A stretch of 64,000 nt of DNA, from assembly GCA_019454045.1 (NCBI GenBank), contig SKCR01021114.1, positions 22,346 through 86,345 on the forward strand. Reading direction: 5' to 3'. The position numbers and the translations under genes were made by a program. Shown one piece after another: positions 38,178-51,249 of the stretch (positions within the stretch are counted from its first letter, which is position 1; each line of letters starts with the position of its first letter). Under the pieces are notes generated by a model. That model saw nothing but the letters and a program-made list of their open reading frames with translations, was not told the origin of the DNA and made no database searches. The stretch is from Zanthoxylum bungeanum (taxonomy: Eukaryota > Streptophyta > Magnoliopsida > Sapindales > Rutaceae).

Positions 38178-38189
38178 TGGTATCAGAGC
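38178..38189 (+). other. Primer-binding site of element E
   Basis: TGGTATCAGAGC, complementary to initiator tRNA-Met, one base after the LTR. Confidence 0.95.
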
Positions 38190-39620
38190 TAAGTAAAAGC
38201 ATGAAATATGATTTAGGGCTTAAAATTGGGTAAAATGTTTTTGAGCATGATTAAATTAAATTGAATGTTTGAGTATGCTTAAAACATGTTGAATTGAAGT
38301 TTGATTGGATCAATTTCATGAAATTGTGATTGGATCATTTTTTCCCCAAAATCTTAGCTTGGCCGAGAAATTGTTGTAATAAATTTGATTTATTAATTGG
38401 ACCTGCGTGTCCAGCCTTATTACCTCCTTATGCTTTGTATTCTCTCTCACATATTCCCCTCAATGTAAATGAGGTTTCTTTAGAAGTGTAGTGTAACGGG
38501 TAGAAGTAATACATGTGCTAGCGAGAGAGAAGAAATGGAGAGATTTGATCTAGGATCAATGTGTAAAGTATCCATCCGCATATCATTATTATTTATTCAT
38601 ATGCGCTTTATTATGTGTTTAGAATGCATGTTTAAGGGTGTATGATGATGAGACCTTAACAAATATAATAAATTGGTTGCCAATTTGCACTCAAAAAACC
38701 CTCGTAAAATATTAAGCGTTTTTCCTTCCATTGAGTGATTCTTACTCAAGATCCAAGACTGGCATTGGTTTGTTGGCCAAAGTCAAGACCTTTGTCCGTC
38801 GAGGATGTGTTTGAATCACGAAGGCTTTGTTCCATATCGGTGTCTTGTCCAAGTTGTGGTTTGTTGGCCAAAGTCAAGACCACTTCTTATCCATCGACAT
38901 TGATTACGAAGTTTTCCATGGTCAATTGGTCACGCTTAACTGAGATCACTAAGTTTGTTGTGCCAAAGCCAAGGCTTAGTTGATTTAGAGGAAAAAGGTT
39001 AGGCAATATATTGGATATATTGGCATATATAAGATATATGTTTCGGACTTGGATGTCCCCCTACTGGATCTTGGAATCGGATTGGATCCAATTGATATTA
39101 GAGATCTACCTAGTTAATTATCATACAATTTGTTGGCCAATGTCAAGATTGTGTGATATTTAACGGGATCCTAGCCCGCTAGGAAACACGGTTTCCCGAG
39201 TACTCGACAGAGGGTTAGAGGCTTGCCGAAAAATAGTATATTTAACGGGATCCTAGCCCGCTAGGAAACACGGTTTCCCGAGTACTCGACAGAGGGTTTG
39301 AGGCTTGCCGAAAAATAGTGGGAGGCAAAATTGAATTTGCAATAGTCGTTTAATTACTTGCTATACGCGCTCAATCAAATATCATTTGTAAATTAAATAA
39401 ATATTAGTTGAACTAATATTTAAACGTTGTTTTAATTAACAGTTGGTCTGTATTCAAATAATTCATTTATAGTTGGTTATATAATTGGATTATAGTAATC
39501 AATATATTTGATTTAATAAATTATAATTGATTATATAGTTAGACTATAATAATCATTATAATGAATAGTACCTAAATCGTTGATTAAATAGTTGGACTAT
39601 TAAAATCAAGATATAAAATT
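38190..39620 (+). mobile_element. Leader of copia element E
   Basis: Collinear with the other leaders in reverse, but about 1 kb shorter next to the PBS: the 'cctgcgtgtccagcc' block is only 210 bp from it. The 18-mer, in reverse complement, occurs at 38,769, 38,860 and, with one change, 39,129. No gene is visible. Confidence 0.85.
39157..39320. repeat. 82 bp tandem duplication in the E leader
   Basis: 39,157-39,238 and 39,239-39,320 are nearly identical, starting 'tatttaacgggatcctagcc'. A, B and G have one copy, so the duplication is specific to E or its lineage. Confidence 0.95.
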
Positions 39621-42600
39621 GAAAGATTGACATTTAAAACATAATCCTAGGGAAAATGTATTTAAATGGCTTAATTTTCAAATTGGGAATAATTTTCAGG
39701 ATGGTCCTGGAAAAAAACTAATAAGTTACTTTATTTGATAAAATAACATATTAGGCCTAAGCCCGGAGTTAAGCAAATAGTAGAGCATGATCTTTGGAAT
39801 ATTCATGTAATGATAACTTAAATGCTTAATCCATTCAACTTGTCAAGTAGAATCCTTAATTTCTTAATCAGAACTAAGGATTAGATCCTTAAAGTATGAT
39901 ATTGAAATTGAAGGATCTTCATAGATCTATTCTTAGATATTAAAAGTATTAAATTGCAATAATAACTCTTGGAGAGTTAATGACTGTTCTCAAGGAGACA
40001 AAGTCATACTTTGTAATAAGGCAAGTAGCGCAAGGCGCACCTTACTTTGATATTCCAGAAACCCAAGGCTTGGCCAAAGGCTTCTAGAATGTGGAAAATG
40101 GCAAAGGCAAAATCATTATAATCTTCTAGGAAGGTAAAGGACATATCCCAAAATGTCTGACTTAATTGTGGCAAACAGGATCGCGGAAGCGTGACTTCCG
40201 TTTGAACAAAGCATACATGAAGGAATTGAAGACGAGCAAGGCTCTGACTTCAAATATGTTTGTCATAAATATGTTCACTACTAGTATTAAAATTGGATTT
40301 TAAATACTTATTGTGATACATAAATATATACTGATGTTCAGAATCTGCTATGAGCAGGATACTGACTTGAGATTGAGATTTCTCTGCGAATCAAAAACGG
40401 GACGAAAGTCGCTGTTTTGATCGTAGATACCTAAGTTTAGGAACTACCCTTCGGTTGTGTACTTAAATTAGGAAACTGTTATAATGTAACTAGTTTGACT
40501 AGAAACATTATCTCTGTATCAGTGTATAATCCGTTGCGGATTTCTCTTTATATTCTAGAACACTAAAGTGTTTTATTATATAAAGATGATATTGAGATAA
40601 ACACATTAGATGTGAATAACAAAATTTATATTTTGAATATAAATAAATCTCAAACATATAGTATGACAAACTAATAGCTCGAACTGATTTGATCAGAAGA
40701 AACTAATTTGTGGCATTGATGTCTGGGACACAATTAAACAAGAATCATATATCCACACTTTCGAAGAGTGGGTACTAGGACTGATTTGATTCTATTCAAA
40801 TAAAGTCTACGAATCTAGTTTAATGGGCAAAATGCCTATAACACATTTACTTGGTAAAAGTCCAAATGCCACCGATCTGTTAGCCCTAGTTCATAGTGAA
40901 GTAAGTGGGCCCATGTCTAGCTAGGCTAGAGGTGGATATGAATATTTCATGACCTTTACGGATGTGGCATCTCGTGATGGTTATGTGTTTCTTTTGAAAC
41001 ACAAATCGGAAACTTTTAAAGTTTCGACACGAAATAGACAAACAGATAGGCTAAAGTATTAAATCATCGCGGTTAGACCATGATGAAAATACTTAAGCAA
41101 TAAGTTTCTAATATACTTGAAAGAGTATAGTATTCTTTCAATGAGGACTCATCCCGGAACACGTCAAAGTGACGGTGTGTGCGAAATGAGAAACCGAATT
41201 TTGTTGGACATGATAAGGTTAATCATGAGTCGCTCTGAGCTACCATTTCCTTCAACGGATAAGTATAAACAGTGCAGAACTTATTTAGAATAAGGTTCCA
41301 TAATAATCTATTTGACAGATTTCATATTAGATATGAATAGGATAGAAACCGGGTTTCTTATTCCTAATGATTTGGTAATGCTAGACATATGTTTGGATGA
41401 TACCAAACTAGAACCCAAATTGGATAAGTGCCAATTGTAAGTTATCCTAGGGATACCAAAGTATAGTACTTATACATCTCACAAGAGAACAATTAATTGT
41501 TGCTCGCATGCCGTTTTCCTAAGAGGAATACCGATATGCAGTGGTAAGTGGAAGGATAGTAAAACTCGATGAAAATCAGAGTAATACTATTCCAGGCACC
41601 AGATCATTAATGGAACATAAATAGTTCATCAAGGATGAAACTATACCATAATCTTCGAATACACAAGAACCGCGTAAGTCGGAGAGAGTCAGAAAACAAC
41701 CTGGGGTATGGGTTTCTGATCTCACCTCATAAAGATGTCTATCTTATTGAGGAATACCAACTGACTACGTATGAGGAAGTGATACAAGGTATCGACTCCC
41801 TATTATGACAAAGTGTCATGAGTCTGAAATGGATTCCATGTATATCAACCAATTTTGGACACTAGTTGAAGTACCATAAGGCATTGTGCCTATTGGTACT
41901 ATATAAGTCTTCAAGGAAGACATACATGGAAGACAACATATCAACGTATAAAGCTAGGCTTTTAGCGGAAAGGTATTGTTATCAACATTGAGTTGATTGC
42001 AACTCAACCTTTTACCTGTTGCCACGGTAAATCCATTTGGATAATGCTTGTTATAGCTGCATGTTTCATTTATGAAATATGTCAGCTGAACGGGAAAATC
42101 GCTTTCCTGAAAAGGAAACCTTTTGGAGGATGTTTATAACATCCTGTTGGTTTTGTCATACCAAAACTAGCAAACAAGGTTTGCAGGTTGTTCGATCCAT
42201 GTTTGGATTGAAGCAAGCATAGGTTCTTGGAATTATCGTTTTGATGTAATCATAATGGTTTATGATTTAATTCAAAACGAAAATGATTCTTGTGTATATA
42301 AGGAGGTTAGTGGGAGCGCACTGACAATAAATGTCCTATAAAATAATGATAATATGTCATTTCTTGGAAATGATATTCCCATAAATATAATCGGTGAAAG
42401 CTTGGCTTTCATAAATATTCTCCGTAGAATTCTTGGGAGAAACAACCTTTATTCTAGGAATAAAGATCTACTGGGATAGATTTAAAGTTGTTGAAACTTT
42501 CCGAGAACTCGTACATTGAAAAATGTACGCGACCTGGTGTCTCATACGCTCTGAGCATATGGATTCACAAATAGGCCAATCCAAGTGATAGTCACTGGAT

Positions 42601-43143
42601 TGATGTTAAGAACATCTGTTAGTATCATAGAGAACAAATGATGCTGTCTTAAACTATGGAGAATGAGAACTTGAAGTGACTGGGATCACTACTGCAAGTT
42701 TCCTAACCGATAAAAATGACTATAAGTCACAAACGGTACTATACAGTTTGAATAACGGAACAGTGAGCTGGAAATCATCCAAGCAAGATACTGTTACCAA
42801 ATAAACAACAAATGCGGGTTATTGCTGCAGCTGAGGGAGCAATAGAAGCCATTTGGGTCAATAATAAAATCTAATTAAATTAGATATAATTCTGTTAGCA
42901 GTTGAGCTAGGCTACATCACAAGCTAAAGAATTAACGGTCTCATCAACGATCCAGATATATACTTCGATATTCATCTGATTCATTCGGATCATACATCTT
43001 GGCGATGTAATGATCGTATAAATTGCATCAGACGATAATCATGCAAATCCGCTGACGAAAGCCTTTTCTTAGCAGTTTGAGCCAACCATACATAGTATGG
43101 GTGTCAGACACTCGAGTGACTGGCTATAGGCCAAGTGCGAGAT
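39621..43143 (+). pseudogene. Decayed gag-pol of copia element E
   Basis: Nucleotide similarity to A and B runs through gag, zinc knuckle (about 40,160-40,220), protease, integrase (about 40,880-41,240), RT (about 41,860-42,480) and RNase H (about 42,770-43,080), ending at a polypurine tract before the 3' LTR. However, no open frame of 60 codons survives between about 38,990 and 43,440. Two frame-shifting deletions in RT, one base near 42,026 and four bases near 42,138, are shared with G and absent from A and B. Since the LTRs of E are still alike, E was almost certainly defective already when it inserted. Confidence 0.9.
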
Positions 43144-44373
43144 TGTTGGACAATTATGACCCATAACGTCACTATTTGTACAGATCATGGTGTTGTTGTA
43201 CAAATTAACTATGTGACAAAGGAGATTGCACTCTTATCATTTGTGATTAGATCACCAAGATATATAAATGATAGGAGGTCCTTATTATTTGTTCCTGGAT
43301 TGAGAATGATATGAGATAGTATCAATCCACGAAGGATAAATCATTAAATATCCATAGTCAGAGTATTATCGAGATCGGACATCGATAAATACATAAAAGA
43401 CTAGTATTACACTTGTGCGCATTGTGAGGGCACAAACGTCATAGTTCTCATATATTTGGGTATAGGATACCCATGCAAGTGTAATAGGAGGTTGTGTTTA
43501 CCGATGGTACAGGAAACAACTTAGATCTGGATAGACCCCCTCGGAATTCCATTGGTAGTATGACTATGTGTCTATGGAAGTCCGAAATCAGAGTAGGTGT
43601 ATTTGGTCTTAATCTGAGACTTGTACCCCTAATACTTGCGACAATCAATATACTTTGGTTGTGGTCGTCCAGGGCTTTAACCGGTTTCTGTGTACGCCTC
43701 TTCTGGGTATATCGAGAATCGTAATGTGTTGGGTTTGATGTCAAGACAGGCGTCAAATCGCTAGTCACATATAGCGTCACATCACTCGTCAATCAAGTGA
43801 TAGATGTATTTCACTTTGAGTGATTGACGCTAGTCACTATTTATTGATTGATGGAATGATGGATTGATGGGAGTGGTTGAAGCCTTTAATGGCTTTGATT
43901 TTTGGAGGCAAAAATTTTGGTATTTGATTTTTTGGAATATCTATTACCATTTTTTTTTTGGTAACCATCACACAACACTCTTTTTCTTCTTCTATCTTCA
44001 CACGCCCAAAGTGGGCTGTTCTTCTCTCTTCTTCTGCTCACTGCCGTGAGCTAAGGGAAGCTAAAGTGTGATAGTTTGCCGCAAAATCATTAAGAGCTAG
44101 CACTCTGAAAGACATGCGAAGATGATAGGGAAGTCCACCCATGAGCTTGGAATTATTTTGCGAAGCTTGGAGCTTGACGAAGGACCAACAATGGCCGAAT
44201 CTTGGAGAGGGACTGCAGCTCACTGCCGTGAGGTCCGGAAGGCAGAAAATAAATTTTTATTGCCTATAGCGTCGCTCAACCGATCGATGTGAGTATTCCG
44301 CAACTCCCTCGTTGTATTCGCACTTATGTTTTATGCTTTGTATTCGATCCTTGGGGCCGTAGAAACTCCAACA
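43144..44373 (+). mobile_element. 3' LTR of copia element E with an ~810 bp deletion
   Basis: Same termini as the 5' LTR, but only 1,230 bp: sequence jumps at 'gatgtcaaga/caggcgtcaaat' (about 43,746), skipping the equivalent of about 36,733-37,548. It is followed by TATAA and then by the interrupted RT of element B. Confidence 0.95.
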
Positions 44374-45210
44374 TATAAACCTCCTCCAAAAGGTTTCCGT
44401 TAAGGAAAGCGGTTTTGACATCCATCTGCCATATCTCGTAATCGAAATATGGAGCAATAGCAAGCATTATCCGAATAGATTTAATCATGGCAACGGGTGA
44501 AAAAGTTTCGTCATAATCGACACATGTCGTTGACGATACCCTTTCGCTACAAGCCTAGCTTTGTACGTTTGTACGTTGCCATCCATGTCAGTCTTCCTCT
44601 TGAAAACCCATTTGCAACCAATAGGCTTTACGCCTTCTGGTGCATCAACCAGTGTCCAAACTTGGTTGGTGTACATGGAATCCATTTCGTAATTCATGGC
44701 ATCTTGCCATAAACCGGAGTCGATACCTTGTATCGCTTCCTCATATGTAGCCGGCTCATCTTCCTTAATAAGATTAATATCCACATGAGGTGAGATCAGA
44801 AACCCATACCTCTCAGGTTGTTTTCTGACTCTCTCCGACCTACGCGGTCCTTGTGTATTCGAAGATTGTGGTGCAGTCTCATCCCTGATGGACTGTTCAT
44901 GTTCCGTTAAGGATTCTGTGCCAGGAACAGTATAACTCCGATTTTCATCGAGTTCTACTTTCCTCCCACTTATCACTGCATTTAGGAATTCCTTCTCAAG
45001 GAAAACCGCATGTAGAGCAACAAATACTTTGTTCTCTTGTGGGTGATAGAAGTAATATCCTTTGGTTTCCCTTGGATATCCTATAAATAGGCATTTATCC
45101 GATTTGGGTTCTAGTTTGGTACCTTCCAAAAATTTGACGTATGCCCAGCAACCCCAAATCTTCAGGAATGAGAAACCCGGTTTCTTTCCTGTCCATATTT
45201 CATACTTAGT
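44374..45210 (-). pseudogene. Copia B RT, N-terminal part, and integrase-RT linker
   Basis: The open frame 45,129-44,485 covers 'GTKLEPKSDKCLFIGYPRET', the linker, 'YGFLISPHVDINLIKEDEP', 'MNYEMDSMYTNQVWTLVDAP', 'KWVFKRKTDMDG' and 'KARLVAKGYRQ'. After a frameshift near 44,510 the RT goes on to about 44,379 ('KTAFLNGNLLE' region), where E interrupts it. The next part is 36,133-36,006. Confidence 0.9.
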
Positions 45211-45975
45211 CTATTGAACAGACTTTGACGGAACCTTATTCAAAATAAGTATTGCACTGTTCGATGCATATCCCCAGAAAGAAATAGGTAGCTCTGTGCG
45301 ACTCATCATAGACCTTACCATGTCTAACAAAGTTCGGTTTCTCCGTTCGGACACACCGTTTAATTGCGGTGTTCCTGGAGGAGTCCACTGTAAAAGAATA
45401 CCATATTCTTTCAAGTAATCAAGAAACTCATTGCTTAAGTATTCGCCACCACGGTCCGACCGTAATGTCTTAATACTTTTACCGGTCTGTTTATCTACTT
45501 CGTGTCGAAACTCTTTGAATTTCTCAAAAGTTTCCGACTTGTGTCTCATAAGATACACATAACCATAACGCGATGCATCATCCGTAAAGGTTACGAAGTA
45601 TTCATATCCACCTCTAGCTTGGCTAGACATGGGCCCACAAACGTCACTATGAATAAGGGCTAACAGTTCGGTGGCACGTGCACCTTTACCGCTAAAAGGT
45701 GATTTAGGCATCTTGCCTAATAAAAAAGATTCGCAGACGTCATATAAATTTGGATCAAATCCACCCAAGTACCCACTCTTCGAAAGTGTGGATATGCGAG
45801 TCTTGTTAATGTGTCCCAGATGACAATGCCACGTGTAAGTTTCATCTTTATTACTTACTTTAAGCCTTTTGTTTGTTACAGAATATGTTTGAGATTGATT
45901 CATATTCAAAATATATAGACCATTATTTACATCAGCAGTGCAAATTTCCATATCATTTTTATACAAAAAACACAA
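45211..45975 (-). pseudogene. Copia B integrase
   Basis: A 254-codon frame includes the whole zinc-binding module ('WHCHLGHINKTRI', then 'VCESFLLGK', where the second cysteine is replaced by phenylalanine). The catalytic core follows, with aspartates in 'LIHSDVCGP' and 'LRSDRGGEYLSNEF' and glutamate in 'GVSERRNRTLLDMVRSM'. It is the best-preserved integrase in the window. Integrase joins element cDNA to host DNA. A stop or shift at 45,211 cuts it from the C-terminal part, and the C-to-F change would weaken zinc binding. Confidence 0.9.
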
Positions 45976-46586
45976 GTGTTTCTAAATACAAAAGTATACC
46001 CACATTGGGCTAACATAGATACAGAAATAATATTCCTAGTCAAACTAGGTACATAATAACAGTCTGTAAGTTTAAGTACATGCCCCGAGGGCAGTTCCAA
46101 AACAAAAGTGCCAACGGCCAAAACAGCGACCTGTGTCCCATTTCCAACGCGGAGGTCAATCTCTCCTGAGGCTAGTCTCCTGCTAATCTGCAGATCATGC
46201 ACATCAGTACATATATGAGTTCCACAACCAGAATCAAAAATCCAATTTTTAAAACTAGTAGTAGACATGTTTATTTCTATAACAAACATATCTGAAGCTG
46301 GTGTCTTACCCGCTTTGATTTCCTTCATGTGTGCCTTGTACTCACGGCAGTCACGCTTCCAGTGACCCCGATTCCCGCACTGGAGACAAACATCTTGGGA
46401 TTTGTCATTGGGTTTCCCAAAACCCTTTGACGATTTGGCCTTGCCCTTCTTCTTATGCTTCTTCTTCTTAACACCTCCAGTCGCCTTAGGCCAAGCCGTC
46501 GGAGTCTGAGATGTTGAAGCATAGTGCGCCTTGCGCTTCTTGCCCTTAAGGAGCTCCTTTTCTGCCTCACGCAGAGTGGACATCAA
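45927..46586 (-). pseudogene. Copia B gag C-terminus and protease
   Basis: A 219-codon frame has a lysine-rich stretch, a complete CCHC zinc knuckle 'CLQCGNRGHWKRDC' (residues about 74-87), and the aspartic-protease site 'FDSGC' in 'SFKNWIFDSGCGTHICTDVH', then 'RVGNGTQVAVLAVGTF' and 'SLTRNIISVSMLAQCGYTF'. It is separated from integrase by a frameshift near 45,970 and from N-terminal gag by a stop near 46,600. Confidence 0.9.
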
Positions 46587-47140
46587 CTCTCCAAGAGTTT
46601 GGTCTTAGTTCAACATGTTGTAGTTTATGATGAACCCACTCCAAGTGTCGGGGAGAGACTATAGGATCAAATCCACTGAAGTCTTAGCCTCGAAGACTAT
46701 GCCCATCTGTCCGAGCTGCTCAATGTCAGCAATCATCTGTGAGACATGGTACTCAACAGACGTACCCTCTGACATTCGAGTGCGGAAGAGCTTCTTCTGC
46801 AACTCATATCTTTACGATATAAGATTAGATCGGTGAAGATCATGCAACTTCGTCATCATCTCATAGGGATCCAACCCAATGTTTTGACGACGGAATTGCG
46901 GAGTCATAGTGGCAAGCATTACCGATTGAGCAGTCGCGTTGTCATCGCTATGAGTCTTCCAAAGCTCTAGCTCAAGCAACTGATCAGGTCAAGGCTTAGG
47001 CCCAAGAGGTCGCTCTATGGTGTAGAGTAACTTCTCGGATCCCAGAACTATTCTGAGATTCATATCCCAGTCCTGAAAGTTTGTGCCATTAAAGACGTTG
47101 TCGCCCATGACAATATCCCTAATGCTTAACTTTCATGTCA
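46587..47140 (-). pseudogene. Copia B gag, N-terminal part
   Basis: On the minus strand from about 47,137 the sequence reads as a copia Gag start with 'VMGDNVFNGTNFQDWDMNLR' and 'IVLGSEKLLYTIERPL', with an early stop two codons after the ATG and further breaks. It is collinear with gag of A. Confidence 0.8.
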
Positions 47141-49318
47141 TCTTAACCGCAATAGTCCAACTATTCGATTAACGATGTATGGGTACAGTCTAACTGTTAC
47201 AAGAAAAATAATAATATATTAGTCCAACTAATAAAATAATTGACGAAATTATTTGAAAGCGCTTAAAGCTAAGTATTTGAACGAAATTGCAAATTCAATA
47301 CTAGCCTCCCACTATTTTTCGACGAGCCTCTAACCCTCTGTTGAGTACTCGAGAAACCTAGTTTCCTAGGGGCTAGGATCCCGTTAAATAACACACAACC
47401 TTGACTTTGGCCAACAAGTTGTATGATATTTAACTAGGTAGATCTCTAAGATCAATTGGATCTCATCCAATTCCTAGATCCGGTAGGTGGACCTCCAAGT
47501 CCGAAACATATATACAATATATATGCCAATATATTCAATATATTTTCCTAACATTTTTCCTCTAAATCAACTAAGCCTTGGCTTTGGCACAACAAGCTTA
47601 ATGATTCCAGTTAAGCGGAACCCATTGACTTTGGAAAGCTTCGTAATCGATGTTGATGGACAAGAAGTGATCTTGACTTTGGCCAACAAATCACAACTTG
47701 GACAAGACACACGATATGCAACAAAGCCTTCATGATTCAAACACATCCGCGATGGACAAAGGTCTTGACTTTGGCCAACAAACCAGTGCCAATCTTGGAT
47801 CTTGAGTAAGAATCACTCAATGGAAGGAAAACGCTTAATATTTATTGAGGGTTTTTTCGCGTAAATTGGAAACCAATTTATTATCTTTGTTAGGTCTCAT
47901 CATACACCCTTAATCATGCATTCTAAAAGCATAATAAGGCGCGGAAATAAATTAATAATGATGCGGCGGATGGATATCTCACAGATTGTTCCTAGAACAA
48001 ATCACTCCATTTCCTCTCCCCGGCTAGCACTATTCTAACTTCTACCCAATTACATAATACAATGAAAGAAACCTCATTAACATTGAGGGGAATTAGGTGA
48101 GAAGAGAATTACAAAGAATCAAGAGAGATAAGGCTGGACACGCAAGTCCAATTTAATAAATTCTAAATTTACAACAATTTCAAAAATTACCCTTTCCCTT
48201 CTAATATCCATCAGATATACATTATTCATTCAACACATCCATGTATTCACACAAAGCATGTTATTCAATCAATCTAATCCAATTAATTAATCTTAAATAA
48301 ATTGGTCATCTAATGTTCAAACAACGATTTGATTTTGCGCGAGTCCAACTCGTTTAAGAATAAGTACTCAAAGTACGAATTCTTGAATTATATCGAACTA
48401 CAATTTAAATATAATTTAAATCGTATTCAATACTAATTCTATATTTAATTCCAAATTAAATAACTACACTTTTTAATGCGCATTTACGACTCAGATTCCA
48501 AATCTAATCTAAATGGGTCTCAAAGCCCATTTAACACCCAATGTCGTTTAATTAAAGTCCAATGGGCTTTCAATTAACTTCTTAAGTCATGGACTTTGGT
48601 CAATATGTGTCAAACCCAAATACCAAAACCCATTCAAGGAATAACCCTTATTTGCCAAGAAACCAATTTAGGCCCATTAGGCCCAATTAAACATAAAAAA
48701 CCCATTTGTCATATTTGGACTTAATGGAATGATTTAGGCCCAATTTGGATCCAATCCAATTGAACTAAACCAACTTGGCCCAACCAAGCCCATTAGGCCC
48801 AAATACAACAATTTAAGCCCAATTCTAAATCAAGCCCAACTAATTAAATTTTAATTTTCCAAATTTCAAAATTCAATTAATTAAAGTGTATTACATCAAT
48901 TAATTATCTAAATTAATATTTCCAAAATACTAATTTAATCAATTAATCATGTATTAATTTGTTCAACTCATGTCCAACATTTTGAAACAAAAAATCATCT
49001 CATTTCATGCTCCATAGCTCACGGCATTTTAGGGTTTATTTACATTCGATTCCGATTTGAATCCTATTGAATCTCAAATCAATATAACCATGTTTTTCAA
49101 CTCATCCAATGATCAAAAAACAAAAATACCATGACTTTAGGGTAAATGTTGCATTCAGACAACATACATAAATTAGGGAAAATTAATCCAATTGAATTTA
49201 CTTCAAATTGATCATGCATAACTCCAAGTTATCATCATTCAAGCATACTCAATCAATCAATTTTATCAAATCATGCTCAAATCAATTTTACCCTAATCAT
49301 TTTTCATGCTCAAATTAG
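47141..49318 (-). mobile_element. Leader of copia element B
   Basis: Non-coding, with the 18-mer at 47,400 (one change), 47,672 and 47,764 and the 'gctggacacgcaagtccaat' block at about 48,133. The 'ttagggaaaatt' unit, triplicated in A and J, is single here (about 49,176). Confidence 0.85.
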
Positions 49319-49330
49319 GCTCTGATACCA
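49319..49330 (-). other. Primer-binding site of element B
   Basis: 'gctctgatacca' on the plus strand, a perfect complement of TGGTATCAGAGC, one base from the LTR. Confidence 0.95.
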
Positions 49331-49331
49331 T

Positions 49332-51244
49332 TGTTGGTTTCTAAGGCAATCCCAAGATCATATTTAAGCATAAAAAACATGTGAATACATAAAGAAGTAT
49401 GGCGGAATCATACTTACAATGAACGGCTTATGGATGCGTCAAATTTAAAATTTTCTTCTCCAAGTTTCGGCCAAGCACCAAGTTGGGGAATGAGATCCAA
49501 GCTCCAAGATCCAAGCTTTGTCCTTTGATTCCAAGCTATTGGGATGGTTTCCCTATCACATTGGATGATTCCTTGATGTGCTAGCAACTTAGAAAATTTG
49601 CAACAAATTTTCTTCTATCTTCCTTGCAAGTCTCGGCAATGAGAGGCAAAGAGAGGGAGAGAATTTTCCTTGATGAAAACCGTGAGAGAGAGTGAAAATG
49701 TGTGAATTAATTCGATATCAAAAATTAAAAGAAAGATATACCAAATGTTTGGTATATGTCTTTAAATCATTACACCCAAAATGTGTTACACAAGTCACCA
49801 TAATTCTTTCACCACAACCCATCACCAAAAAGCAACTTAAGGTGACAAGTGATGTGACATGTGGGCCCAACTTGATTCAAAATTCGAGTGGGCCCACGAC
49901 ACATCCCGGGCTCGGGTTCGCTAATTCTAAATTAACGAATTTTCCGTTGCGGCGTAATTAAATAAAATTTAATTAAATAATTATGCCTAGTAAAATTACT
50001 ATTCACGTCGCTAGCGAATTAATTCTAAATTAATTTGTTTGCCCAAATTAAAATCCAATTTTAATTCCGCGTCGAAATCTAATTTCGTTTAATATATCGA
50101 ATATATTATTTTATCGGTTAATTCCAAATTAATCATTCTCTATCTTCAAATAGTATTTTATCCTAGATAAAATCTCTCTGTAATTAATCCCAAATTAATT
50201 ATGCTTGAATCATATGTCATCGGTGAATCTTTGGGAAGCGACCCAAGAGTTCCATGGATATATTGGCTGTAAATCCGGTCGTCGGACTATCCGAACACGT
50301 ACGTACCTCGTACTAAGTTTTTACCGATTTACGAGACATGGTTGGTTTCTAGCAAAGCACCGTGCCTACCCAATTCTCCAGAAATATTCTTAATGGAATA
50401 TAGAATCTATGTCAGGCGTAGTATACGTAGTATTGCGTATTGCGATCCAGTATCGGATGTCACATGCAAGGCCTGGGGCTCGAATAGTGTCTGCCCCGTA
50501 CGAAGCATATATCGGATTACAAGCAACTAGTCTCTTTAATCGGATAATCATGACCAAGTCATATTATCCCGATGGTTGCAACCAATTTAGAGTACCAATT
50601 TTGTAAACATACGTGATCATCATCTTCATATGACTGAAGTGATACTTCCATCTTGACATCACACCCAATACACTACGATTCTCAATAAACCCAGAAAAGG
50701 CGTACAGAGAACCTGTTAAAGTCCTGGACGACCAAAACCAAAGCGTATTGATTGTCGCAAGTACTAGTGATGCAAGTCTCAGGTTAAGACCAAATACACC
50801 TACCCTGATGCGGACTCCCATAGACACATAGTCATACTACCAATGGGATTCCGCGGGGTCTATCTAGAGCGAAGCTGTTTCCGTACCATCAGTAAACACA
50901 ACCTCCTATCACACTTGCATAAGTATCCAATACTTAAATATATGAGAAGTATGTCGTTATGCTTCCATAACACGCACAAGTGCAATACTAGTCTATTCCG
51001 CATTATCGATGTCCAGTCTCGATAATACTATGACTAGGGATATTTAATGATTAAACCTTTATGGATTGATATTGTCTCATATCTTATAATCCGGAACTAA
51101 TCATATGGACTTTTATCATTTATATATTTAAGTAATCAAATTACAAAATGATAAAATGCAATTTCCATTGCTAAATAATTAATTTGTATAAAAACCATAA
51201 TGTCTTTTACAAATAGTGACGCTATTGGTCATAATTGTCTAACA
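49332..51244 (-). mobile_element. 5' LTR of copia element B
   Basis: 'tgttggtttct' to 'gtctaaca', 1,913 bp, close to identical with 23,623-25,547. It is followed by the second GTCAC of the target duplication and then by the rest of the C LTR. Confidence 0.95.
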
Positions 51245-51249
51245 GTCAC

